From: Marinosulfonomonas sp.
Lineage (GTDB): Bacteria; Pseudomonadota; Alphaproteobacteria; Rhodobacterales; Rhodobacteraceae
Length of the DNA stretch: 10,187 nucleotides
Assembly (NCBI GenBank): GCA_026989405.1
Contig: JALSJL010000443.1
Span: 1 to 10,187 of the forward strand
Direction of reading: 5' to 3'
Below the pieces are notes generated by a model. It was not told the origin of the DNA and searched no databases. It worked only from the letters and a program-made list of their open reading frames with translations. Of this stretch, positions 5,310 to 10,187 are shown piece after piece. How positions within the stretch are numbered: position 1 is the stretch's first letter; every line of letters starts with the position of its first letter. Made by a program: the position numbers and the translations under genes.

Positions 5310-5406
5310 ATATCTGCTCCTTCAGAAGGTATTTACTCCACATCAGTCACGATCTGCTGTCAACGCCGCAAAACACTGCGCCATCTGACATTGGATAGTC
5401 CTGTGC

Positions 5407-6087
5407 TCACTTTCTCCTCCTCACCGCCGTCGGTCGTATGACGCCAACCACGGGGTGCATGAACTCGATCTCTTCTCTCTTGCGCTCGATGCGGCCATAG
5501 CCGTCCGAGACGCTGTCCAGTCCGATCCGGTCGCCTCTGATATAGGCCAGGCGCTTGACCATGACCTCGCCGTGCTTCATGCGCACGACCACCTCGTCGC
5601 CGGGCTGGGCGTCCCAGGAGGGGTAGACGAGCACCAGCTCGCCTTCGTGCATTCTGGGTTCCATGGAATTGCCTGAAATGCGCAAGGCATAGGCGCAGGG
5701 GTCCTTGGCCGGGACGTCGATGTAGTCCTCGCCGTAGCCTGGGGGATAGCCCAGCTCGAACCATTCCCGGTCCGGGCCGGCCTCAGTGGTGCCTACGACC
5801 GGGACGGTAGTGATCTGGTCGAGATCTGGCCCCGGTGCGACGTTGGCGTGTGGTGGGGGTGTTTTTTGTGGAGTTCCATCGCCATTTTCAGAATCCATCC
5901 ATCCTTCTGGTTTGCCAAGATTTTTCTCTATTTTTCTGGCAACTCTCTCTCCGATGCTACGCCTCCCGGTCATCATCTGACTAACATGCCCAACATCAAG
6001 ACCTGCTGCCTCAGCGAATGCTTTCTGAGTGCCGTATTCCCTTATCAGGTTAGATAACTTTTTCTTTCTTATTTCTTGGACTTTCAT
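5407..6087 (-). CDS. cI: CI-type repressor, HTH plus S24/LexA-like peptidase
   Basis: A 226-residue lysogeny repressor. Residues about 10-60 form an XRE-type helix-turn-helix (TQKAFAEAAGLDVGHVSQMM). A proline-rich linker follows (about 74-90). The C-terminal S24 domain has the self-cleavage site Ala103-Gly104 (GTTEAGPD), nucleophile Ser141 in SGNSMEP and general-base Lys178 in VMVKRL. All are present, so RecA-induced self-cleavage and prophage induction are expected. It faces cro across three operators. Its predicted promoter starts transcription at the ATG, with no SD, as for lambda cI from PRM. The DNA-binding half is much lower in GC than the peptidase half, which suggests a domain swap. 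Confidence 0.93.
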   Translation of the reverse strand: MKVQEIRKKKLSNLIREYGTQKAFAEAAGLDVGHVSQMMTGRRSIGERVARKIEKNLGKPEGWMDSENGDGTPQKTPPPHANVAPGPDLDQITTVPVVGTTEAGPDREWFELGYPPGYGEDYIDVPAKDPCAYALRISGNSMEPRMHEGELVLVYPSWDAQPGDEVVVRMKHGEVMVKRLAYIRGDRIGLDSVSDGYGRIERKREEIEFMHPVVGVIRPTAVRRRK

Positions 6088-6093
6088 GTCTGC

Positions 6094-6121
6094 ACGATAG
6101 CAAATGCTACGGTTCTATCAA
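6094..6121 (-). promoter_or_regulatory. PRM-like promoter for cI
   Basis: Minus strand: -35 TTGATA at 6121-6116, 16-bp spacer, -10 TATCGT at 6099-6094. The start is predicted at 6087-6088, which is the cI ATG itself. The operator at 6123-6134 lies one base upstream of the -35, the position from which lambda CI activates PRM. The operator at 6098-6109 overlaps the -10 and would repress it. The promoter is suboptimal, as expected of one needing activation. Confidence 0.6.
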
Positions 6122-6159
6122 TGAGCAAATGCTATTGACTTAAAAAGTAGCATTTGCTA
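6098..6159. promoter_or_regulatory. OR: three repressor/Cro operator sites
   Basis: Three palindromic sites: TAGCAAATGCTA at 6098-6109, GAGCAAATGCTA at 6123-6134 (one mismatch) and TAGCATTTGCTA at 6148-6159. They are exactly 25 bp apart centre to centre. In lambda terms these are OR3 (on PRM), OR2 (upstream of the PRM -35 and just before the PR -35) and OR1 (on the PR spacer and -10). The same half-site recurs in the cluster at 2065-2135. Confidence 0.85.
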
Positions 6160-6163
6160 TTTT
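6135..6163 (+). promoter_or_regulatory. PR-like rightward promoter
   Basis: The -35 is TTGACT at 6135-6140 and the -10 is TATTTT at 6158-6163, with a 17-bp spacer. The start is predicted at about 6169-6171, that is, at the first codon of the cro-like gene. It should transcribe cro, the tRNA, the methyltransferase and the small genes to the right edge. The operator at 6148-6159 covers the spacer and -10, and the one at 6123-6134 abuts the -35, so CI binding would block it. It shares TGCTATTGACTT with the PL-like promoter. Confidence 0.8.
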
Positions 6164-6170
6164 CCTCCTC

Positions 6171-6389
6171 ATGATGTTCAAAGATTATTTTTCTTCGTTG
6201 AGCAGTGACGAGAAGTCTTCCCTTGCGTCAGCCATGGGCACTTCTGTCGCATATCTCTCACAGATTGCACATGGCCACAGAAAGGCCGGGGCCAACCTGT
6301 TGCTGAAAATTGAGTCGGCAACTAGCGGGAAAGTAACCCCATACGATCTTCGGCCAGATCTGCAGCCCCCCAACGGGAAGGCCGTATGA
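6171..6389 (+). CDS. cro: Cro-like (YdaS-type) HTH repressor
   Basis: A 72-residue DNA-binding protein diverging from cI. The helix-turn-helix covers about residues 15-45 (KSSLASAMGTSVAYLSQIAH). The ending ANLLLKIESATSGKVTPYDLRPDL is typical of the YdaS/Cro group, which turns off the repressor promoter at the start of lytic growth. There are two ATGs in a row (6171 and 6174). The upstream bases TCCTCCTC are the opposite of an SD, and the predicted transcription start coincides with the first ATG, so the message is probably leaderless. The tRNA gene begins two bases after the stop. Confidence 0.88.
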   Translation: MMFKDYFSSLSSDEKSSLASAMGTSVAYLSQIAHGHRKAGANLLLKIESATSGKVTPYDLRPDLQPPNGKAV

Positions 6390-6391
6390 CC

Positions 6392-6468
6392 AGCGGGCAT
6401 GGAGAAAGGGTGTCTCGCCGGGCCCATACCCCGGAGACCGGCCGGTTCGACTCCGGCGCCCGCTACCA
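6392..6468 (+). tRNA. tRNA-Met (CAU), initiator-like
   Basis: A complete cloverleaf of 77 bases with encoded CCA. The acceptor AGCGGGC pairs perfectly with GCCCGCT, and discriminator A comes next. The D-stem is GAGA/TCTC with loop AAGGGTG. The anticodon arm is CCGGG/CCCGG with loop CCCATAC, so the anticodon is CAU. The T-arm is GCCGG/CCGGC with loop TTCGACT. Two initiator marks are present: three G:C pairs next to the anticodon loop (29-31 with 39-41) and an A11:U24 pair. Two differ from bacterial tRNA-fMet: positions 1 and 72 are paired (A:U), and position 33 is C where U is expected. It is carried within the PR transcript, between cro and the methyltransferase. Elongator Met or lysidine-modified Ile2 cannot be excluded. 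Confidence 0.88.
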
Positions 6469-6564
6469 TTTTCTGCGCGATCTACGCCAAGCGTCTGTAA
6501 TCAGCATCAGTAGCCAGCACGCGCCGCCGGCGATGAACCATAGGTTTTTGATTGGCCCCCTCAT
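6463..6564 (-). CDS. Possible 33-residue single-helix membrane peptide, antisense to the early operon
   Basis: An ATG-initiated minus-strand frame between the tRNA and the methyltransferase. It encodes MRGPIKNLWFIAGGACWLLM, a few more hydrophobic residues and the basic tail RRSRRKW. The hydrophobic span (about residues 7-23) and positive tail look like a small membrane protein, and no better gene occupies this 147-base gap. Against it, there is no clear SD or promoter, and it would be transcribed against PR. Its stop lies inside the tRNA 3' end. It may be a chance frame. Confidence 0.2.
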   Translation of the reverse strand: MRGPIKNLWFIAGGACWLLMLITDAWRRSRRKW

Positions 6565-6615
6565 GAGCGCAGTTTCTTCTATGGATGGTGTCGGTGGAAT
6601 GGTTGGTAAGTGCCA

Positions 6616-8049
6616 ATGAAACAGGCCGTCATTGCTGTCCCTGAGCTAATCATTGACCTCTTTGCCGGCGGTGGCGGAGCCTCGCTCGGAATCGAATGGG
6701 CAATGGGCCGCGTGGATATCGCGGTCAACCATGACCCGGAGGCTATTGCAATGCACCAGGCCAACCATCCACGCACGCGCCATTTTTGCGAGAGCGTGTT
6801 CCGCGTGAACCCGCTCGATGTCGCCGGCCACAGGCAGGTCGGCCTGCTCTGGGCCTCCCCGGACTGCACCCATCACAGCAAGGCCAAAGGAGGCAAGCCG
6901 GTCAGCAAGAAGATCAGGGGGATGGCCTGGGTCGTTGTTAAATGGGCCAGGCGCCTGCGTCCGCGCGTGATCATGCTGGAGAACGTCGAAGAATTGGAGG
7001 ACTGGGGTCCGGTGACGAAAGATGGGCGCCCCTGCCCGCTGCGCAAGGGCCAGCAGTTCCAGGAATTCGTCCGGCAGTTGGAGCGTATCGGATACCAGGT
7101 GGAATGGCGGCTGCTTCGCGCCTGCGACTACGGTGCCCCCACCATCCGCCGCCGCCTGTTCATAGTCGCACGGCGCGACGGGCTGCCCATCCGCTGGCCG
7201 GTACCGACGCACGGCGATCCGAATTCTGAGGCCGTTCGTCGTGGACTCCTACAGCCGTGGCGCACCGCCGCAGAGTGTATTGACTGGTCTATCCCCTGCC
7301 CGTCGATTTTCGGGCGCAAGCGACCGCTCGCAGAGAATACACTGCGGCGCATTGCACGTGGCATCCAGCGGTTTGTGCTGGACGATCAAGACCCGTTCTT
7401 GCTGACGATAGACCATCAGAGCAGCAACAATGCGGTCTATGCCGTTGACGTGCCGCTGACGACGATCACATCCAAGGCCCGCCACTGCCTGGTCGCCGCA
7501 TTCCTCGCCAAACACTACGGTGGCAACTACGAGGGTCCGGGTGCTGATGTCCGTCAGCCAATGAGCACAGTCACAGCACGAGACCACCATGCACTGGTCC
7601 ACGCGCACTTGCTCAACCTCAAGGGCCGCGACCGCCGCATGCGGGGAATGGACCAGCCGTACCCCACCATCTGCGCCGGCGGCAATCACGCCGCCCTGGT
7701 TGCGGCCCTCATTGCACCCTACTACGGCAGTGGGTCAGGCACCACAGGGCGAGATTTGCGCGCGCCGGCGCCGACAGTCACCAGCCGTGACCGGCTCCAG
7801 CTCGTCACCGTCACGATTGACGGGCAGGGCTATGTCCTGACCAACATCGGCATGCGGATGCTGCAGCCGCGGGAGCTGTACCGCGCTCAGGGTTTTCCGG
7901 ATAGTTACATCATTGACCGTGGCCCGGATGGCCGACGCCTGAGCAGGACGTCACAGGTCCGTATGTGCGGCAACAGCGTCTGTCCACAGGTAGCCGCCGC
8001 GATTGTCTCTGAAAACTTCCAGCACGAGCAACAACTGAGGACAGCATAA
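6616..8049 (+). CDS. C5-cytosine DNA methyltransferase (orphan, phage type)
   Basis: Transfers a methyl group from S-adenosylmethionine to cytosine C5, probably protecting phage DNA from host restriction or marking it. Numbered from a possible GTG at 6610: motif I DLFAGGGGASLG (16-27), motif IV SPDC with catalytic Cys86 (usually PPCQ), motif VI ENV (124-126), motif VIII RRRLFIVARR (180-189), motif IX RMLQPRELYRAQGFP (416-430) and motif X GNSVCPQVA (454-462). The target-recognition region contains four repeats of a P..T(V/I)(T/C)......LV pattern starting at Pro282, Pro317, Pro350 and Pro386. No restriction endonuclease gene lies nearby. The start may be GTG 6610 or ATG 6616; neither has a strong SD. 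It is the first protein gene after the tRNA in the PR operon. Confidence 0.92.
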   Translation: MKQAVIAVPELIIDLFAGGGGASLGIEWAMGRVDIAVNHDPEAIAMHQANHPRTRHFCESVFRVNPLDVAGHRQVGLLWASPDCTHHSKAKGGKPVSKKIRGMAWVVVKWARRLRPRVIMLENVEELEDWGPVTKDGRPCPLRKGQQFQEFVRQLERIGYQVEWRLLRACDYGAPTIRRRLFIVARRDGLPIRWPVPTHGDPNSEAVRRGLLQPWRTAAECIDWSIPCPSIFGRKRPLAENTLRRIARGIQRFVLDDQDPFLLTIDHQSSNNAVYAVDVPLTTITSKARHCLVAAFLAKHYGGNYEGPGADVRQPMSTVTARDHHALVHAHLLNLKGRDRRMRGMDQPYPTICAGGNHAALVAALIAPYYGSGSGTTGRDLRAPAPTVTSRDRLQLVTVTIDGQGYVLTNIGMRMLQPRELYRAQGFPDSYIIDRGPDGRRLSRTSQVRMCGNSVCPQVAAAIVSENFQHEQQLRTA

Positions 8050-8328
8050 ATGAGCGCCAGGCAAAAATTCATCGCGAGATGGATCGTCCCAATGCTGGAA
8101 ACTGCGGATGATTCCATATATGAATATGGCGGTCAGATCATGGCTGCAGAGTTCGACGGTCAGCGCGTCGCTGAGTTTGCGGCCAAGTATTACGCACAGT
8201 CAGGTCCGAATCCGCACTGGTGGGAGGTGATAGAGATGCGTCGGAAGGATGCCAGGTATGTCTGCAGAGAGGATACATGGCGCGAGGTCAGGAGATGGGG
8301 TAAGGGACAGATGGAGGTTGCAGCATGA
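8050..8328 (+). CDS. Hypothetical phage early protein, 92 residues
   Basis: Its ATG follows the methyltransferase stop with no gap, and GAGGA lies eight bases upstream within the end of that gene. The product begins MSARQKFIARWIVPMLETAD, is soluble, and is rich in aromatic residues toward the middle (AAKYYAQ, PHWWEVIEMRRK). The C-terminal part is basic (TWREVRRWGKGQ). I do not recognise a family. The tight coupling to the genes on each side (ATGA overlap with the next) makes it a real gene. Confidence 0.75.
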   Translation: MSARQKFIARWIVPMLETADDSIYEYGGQIMAAEFDGQRVAEFAAKYYAQSGPNPHWWEVIEMRRKDARYVCREDTWREVRRWGKGQMEVAA

Positions 8329-8513
8329 ACGACAATGAGGTTTTGAAAGAAGATGATTGGGTCACAAAGAAGCTCAATGAGCTGAAAAACATGCAGAGAC
8401 CGAAACGATGCGCACCCAATGAGCATGAATGGAATAACGGCGGATGCAACCCTGAATATTGCGTGAAATGCGGCATGAGTTTTATCGCTCATGTGTTCAT
8501 GGAATGTCCGTAA
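8325..8513 (+). CDS. Small zinc-binding-type phage protein, 62 residues
   Basis: The start overlaps the previous stop as ATGA, with GGAGG seven bases upstream. The C-terminal half carries a likely metal site: Cys29, His34 (in NEHEW), Cys41, and Cys46-x2-Cys49 in CVKCGMSF. This HxW...CxxCG arrangement is common in short phage early proteins of unknown role. The N-terminal half is charged and helical (EVLKEDDWVTKKLNELKNMQ). It could bind nucleic acid or a host protein; no function is known. Confidence 0.75.
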   Translation: MNDNEVLKEDDWVTKKLNELKNMQRPKRCAPNEHEWNNGGCNPEYCVKCGMSFIAHVFMECP

Positions 8514-8526
8514 ATTTATTGCGCGC

Positions 8527-9141
8527 ATGAAAAGCGAACCTGCCACCATCCTTCATTTCGTCCGCCAGGCGGAATTCCATGGCATGAGCAGAATGCAGTA
8601 TTGCTGCGATGTGGCGGAGCATGTGATGAACACGGTGCCTGAGTCGGAGCGGCGGATCAGTTCCGCGACAGGGCGGGGGCGGACGCGGTTGGAGTTCCAT
8701 GTCTGTCTGCCTTCTGATGACGTGGACACGCTGGATCGCAAGCGGCGGGAGAATTACCGCAAGGTGATGCGCTATCTCGATGGCACGGTGTATATGCCGG
8801 TGCTGATGCGCAGGTCGTTCATCGCCTGCTTGCCTGAGCCGTACCGCACGGAGTGTCGGCGCAGGTTGTACCGGGACGAGGGGTTTCTCGCGGTGCCGGC
8901 GGATAATGCGGGCGCCGGTGACGACGCAGGCGCTGTGCACGAGGAATACGCCGATGTGGCGCGCAGCGGGGGTGAGTTGCGCTGTGATAACGGCAAGATC
9001 GGGCCGGAGGATTCCCTGGAGAGGCTGATGGCACATCGCAAGGAGCTGATGGACTTGATCGAGGCGACGATGGCTGAGCTGCGTGTCACGAATCAGTCGA
9101 TCAGGCTGAAGGTGATGAATGGCGTACAAGAGAGGCAATAG
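8527..9141 (+). CDS. Hypothetical phage early protein, about 204 residues
   Basis: The start at ATG 8527 (MKSEPATILHFVRQAEFHGM) avoids overlap with the preceding gene; an in-frame ATG at 8491 would add 12 residues. Neither has a good SD, so coupling to the upstream stop (13 bases away) is likely. The N-terminal part is helical, and the middle is arginine-rich (RKRRENYRKVMRYLDG). A Gly/Ala/Asp-rich linker (ADNAGAGDDAGA) follows. The end (ERLMAHRKELMDLIEATMAEL) looks like a coiled coil. I do not recognise the family. A long minus-strand frame opposite this gene is an artefact of its codon use. Confidence 0.7.
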   Translation: MKSEPATILHFVRQAEFHGMSRMQYCCDVAEHVMNTVPESERRISSATGRGRTRLEFHVCLPSDDVDTLDRKRRENYRKVMRYLDGTVYMPVLMRRSFIACLPEPYRTECRRRLYRDEGFLAVPADNAGAGDDAGAVHEEYADVARSGGELRCDNGKIGPEDSLERLMAHRKELMDLIEATMAELRVTNQSIRLKVMNGVQERQ

Positions 9142-9442
9142 TAGAGGGGCTATGGCGGCGATAGGTTCCAGCACACGCGAGATGAAGGTCAACCCTGAGA
9201 TGTCCGACGGGACTGCAGATGCGCTTGGGTTGACGCTCTTTGTCGATGCCATGCGCAAGAAGTTGAATGAGAAGCGCGTCGTGGATGGATATACCGGATG
9301 GCATCGTCCGGAGCAGATTTCTCTGGACGAGCTGGAGTCCTGGTTGCGCGCCCAGCTATATGACCGGGAGAAGATCGATCCTGTTGATATTGCCAATTAC
9401 GCGATGATGGTCTGGAACCGGCGCCGTATGCAGGATGGCTGA
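9119..9442 (+). CDS. Phage protein with GW...DPVDIAN module, 107 residues
   Basis: It overlaps the previous gene by 23 bases, with AAGG about six to eight bases before the ATG. Residues 39-104 contain FVDAMRKKLNEKR, GYTGWHRPEQIS, ELESWLRAQL and KIDPVDIANYAMMVWNRR. This spaced pattern (F..M..KL..K, GW, DPVD(V/I)AN(Y/F)AMM) is found as a stand-alone or C-terminal module in many phage early proteins, often annotated with MazG-like dATP/dGTP pyrophosphohydrolases. No catalytic MazG ExxE core is visible here, so only the accessory module is supported and enzyme activity is not. Confidence 0.75.
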   Translation: MAYKRGNSRGAMAAIGSSTREMKVNPEMSDGTADALGLTLFVDAMRKKLNEKRVVDGYTGWHRPEQISLDELESWLRAQLYDREKIDPVDIANYAMMVWNRRRMQDG

Positions 9443-9444
9443 CC

Positions 9445-9705
9445 ATGGAATGGTACAAGCGGGATCGCTATTACATAGAAAGCTCTGAAGGTTATACGGT
9501 CTGCAAGATATTTTGCCGCGATGTGGTGACTTATGAGGCATGGGCTCCGCGTGAGCGCAAGGGTGCGCGCAAGAAGAAAACTTATGAGATGCTGGGGCAT
9601 TACCGCGGGGAAGGCGCCCTTGAGAAGGCGAAGGCGGCGTGTGCGCGGGATTTCGAGCTGAGACGGTTAGATGAGGCAGGTCCTGTATCGCGACCCGACG
9701 TTTGA
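9445..9705 (+). CDS. Hypothetical phage early protein, 86 residues
   Basis: It begins two bases after the preceding stop, with AGGA nine bases upstream. The product starts MEWYKRDRYYIESSEGYTVC. It has the stretch TYEAWAPRERKGARKKKTYE and ends with an alanine-rich helix (GALEKAKAACARDFE). The Tyr/Trp-rich start and AW...LG...A..AC pattern suggest a small compact beta-alpha protein of a family common in phage early operons, with no function known to me. The last 35 bases overlap the next gene. Confidence 0.7.
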   Translation: MEWYKRDRYYIESSEGYTVCKIFCRDVVTYEAWAPRERKGARKKKTYEMLGHYRGEGALEKAKAACARDFELRRLDEAGPVSRPDV

Positions 9706-9859
9706 AGCTGTCGCAGCAATGGAAATCAGAGGGCGTGGTTGCCGTGTATGTAAGTGGCGGGTCGGGCTGAGCAAAGGTGCTGTTGTTTGTGGTGTGGGAG
9801 AGCGTTTCCCGAAATGCAGAACAATAAAGAAGGGCTTCGTTCTGGATGAGCCCGCTTGA
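9671..9859 (+). CDS. Small Cys-rich (zinc-knuckle-like) phage protein, 62 residues
   Basis: It starts inside the end of the previous gene. It contains four clustered cysteines: Cys24-x2-Cys27 in GCRVCKW, then Cys40 (AVVCGVG) and Cys49 (FPKCR). This is a plausible zinc-binding knuckle and a second unrelated cysteine-rich small protein in this operon. The SD is weak, so coupling is likely. The end overlaps the primase-like gene by 14 bases. The overlap with both neighbours lowers certainty, but the cysteine spacing argues for a real protein. Confidence 0.65.
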   Translation: MRQVLYRDPTFEAVAAMEIRGRGCRVCKWRVGLSKGAVVCGVGERFPKCRTIKKGFVLDEPA

Positions 9860-10187
9860 GAAAGTTATTGATCAGATGGCCTCTGTCGGTATACGGGGGC
9901 TGTCCGCCACTGATTTGATCGTCGATGGGAAGATCCATCGTTTTTCGCCAGAGGGTACGCGCAAGAAGTCAGGCTGGTATGTGCTATTCGATTTCGTAAC
10001 ACGCGCCGGCGAGCATATCGTGACGGGGGCGTTCGGCGATTATCGCCAATATGGGAATCAGAAATTTACGGTCAAGTCTGATGCCCGTCTCGATGATGCG
10101 GAACGGGACCGGATGCGCCGAGAGACGGAAGCGCGCAGGAAGGCTGCAGAGAAGCGCCGGCGCGACTTGGCGCGCCGGGCGGCGCTG
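9846..10187 (+). CDS. Primase/helicase-like replication protein, N-terminal part
   Basis: The frame is open to the right edge, giving 114 codons. The opening (MSPLEKVIDQMASVGIRGLS, then IVDGKIHRFSPEGTRKKSGWYVLF and GAFGDYRQYGNQKF) is the pattern seen at the N-terminus of phage DNA primases of the Toprim/DUF5906 kind. There a cofactor-binding or zinc-independent domain precedes an Arg/Ala-rich helix, matched here by ETEARRKAAEKRRRDLARRA. The catalytic Toprim and helicase domains would lie to the right and are not visible, so the call rests on this start and on operon position. The SD is weak and distant (AGAAGGG, 11 bases). Confidence 0.65.
   Translation, partial: MSPLEKVIDQMASVGIRGLSATDLIVDGKIHRFSPEGTRKKSGWYVLFDFVTRAGEHIVTGAFGDYRQYGNQKFTVKSDARLDDAERDRMRRETEARRKAAEKRRRDLARRAAL

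Noticed and set aside
5360..5764. A 134-codon minus-strand frame in another register across cI.
   Set aside because: An Arg-rich shadow of the GC-rich peptidase half of the repressor.
6386..6619. A 77-codon plus-strand frame between cro and the methyltransferase.
   Set aside because: It runs straight through the tRNA gene and has no SD or domain.
6646..7212. A 188-codon minus-strand frame.
   Set aside because: Fully inside the methyltransferase gene, whose conserved motifs prove the plus strand is coding here.
7249..7689. A 146-codon minus-strand frame.
   Set aside because: Also antisense to the methyltransferase, across its repeat-bearing recognition region; no SD or domain.
8497..9396. 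A 299-codon open frame on the minus strand.
   Set aside because: It lies opposite two overlapping plus-strand genes that fit the operon. Its Arg/Pro/His-rich product has no domain pattern and looks like the mirror of GC-rich codon use.
1..10187. CRISPR array or insertion sequence.
   Set aside because: No regularly spaced direct repeats and no transposase or paired terminal repeats were seen in either strand.

Overview
The window is the early and immunity region of a lambda-type temperate phage (an integrated prophage or its genome). The protein families and SD-led, GC-rich genes suggest a beta- or gammaproteobacterial host. I cannot name a genus from the sequence alone. The layout has the classic int-...-cI | cro-...-replication order. 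A leftward integration operon lies at 1-1714, an immunity interval with cargo genes at 2061-6087, and a rightward early operon of small overlapping genes runs from 6171 to the right edge.

Left arm (minus strand): a tyrosine recombinase with all catalytic residues visible, a DUF4224 protein, a one-helix membrane protein and a 44-residue protein with a very strong ribosome binding site. They follow a promoter at 2061-2089 (PL-like) and a leader of about 340 nt that contains a tRNA-like cloverleaf.

Immunity interval: an S24-type repressor (cI) and a small Cro-like protein face each other across three TAGC-N4-GCTA operators spaced exactly 25 bp apart (OR). A second cluster of the same sites sits about 4 kb away at 2065-2135 (OL), on a promoter that shares 12 bases with PR. 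Between OL and OR lie a HicAB toxin-antitoxin pair with its own palindromic operator, a 28-codon small ORF, a protein with an N-terminal helical region and a BRCT domain, a DUF3037 protein and a HipA-like kinase. The DUF3037 and kinase genes lie downstream of cI on the same strand. This is the position of rexAB-type exclusion genes in lambda, so the cargo is a good candidate for lysogenic defence functions. The BRCT, DUF3037 and kinase genes are visibly lower in GC than the flanks.

Right arm (plus strand): cro, then an initiator-like tRNA(CAU), a C5-cytosine DNA methyltransferase with an unusual motif IV and tandem repeats in its target-recognition region, six small phage proteins (two with clustered cysteines, one with a GW...DPVDIAN module) and the start of a primase/helicase-like protein cut by the window edge.

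Predicted promoters place the transcription starts of cI, cro and hicA at or within a base or two of their start codons, so all three may be leaderless messages. The strongest leads are the long-range OL/OR architecture, the HipA-like/DUF3037 pair with the adjacent BRCT gene, and the two tRNA-related elements, one in each early transcript.
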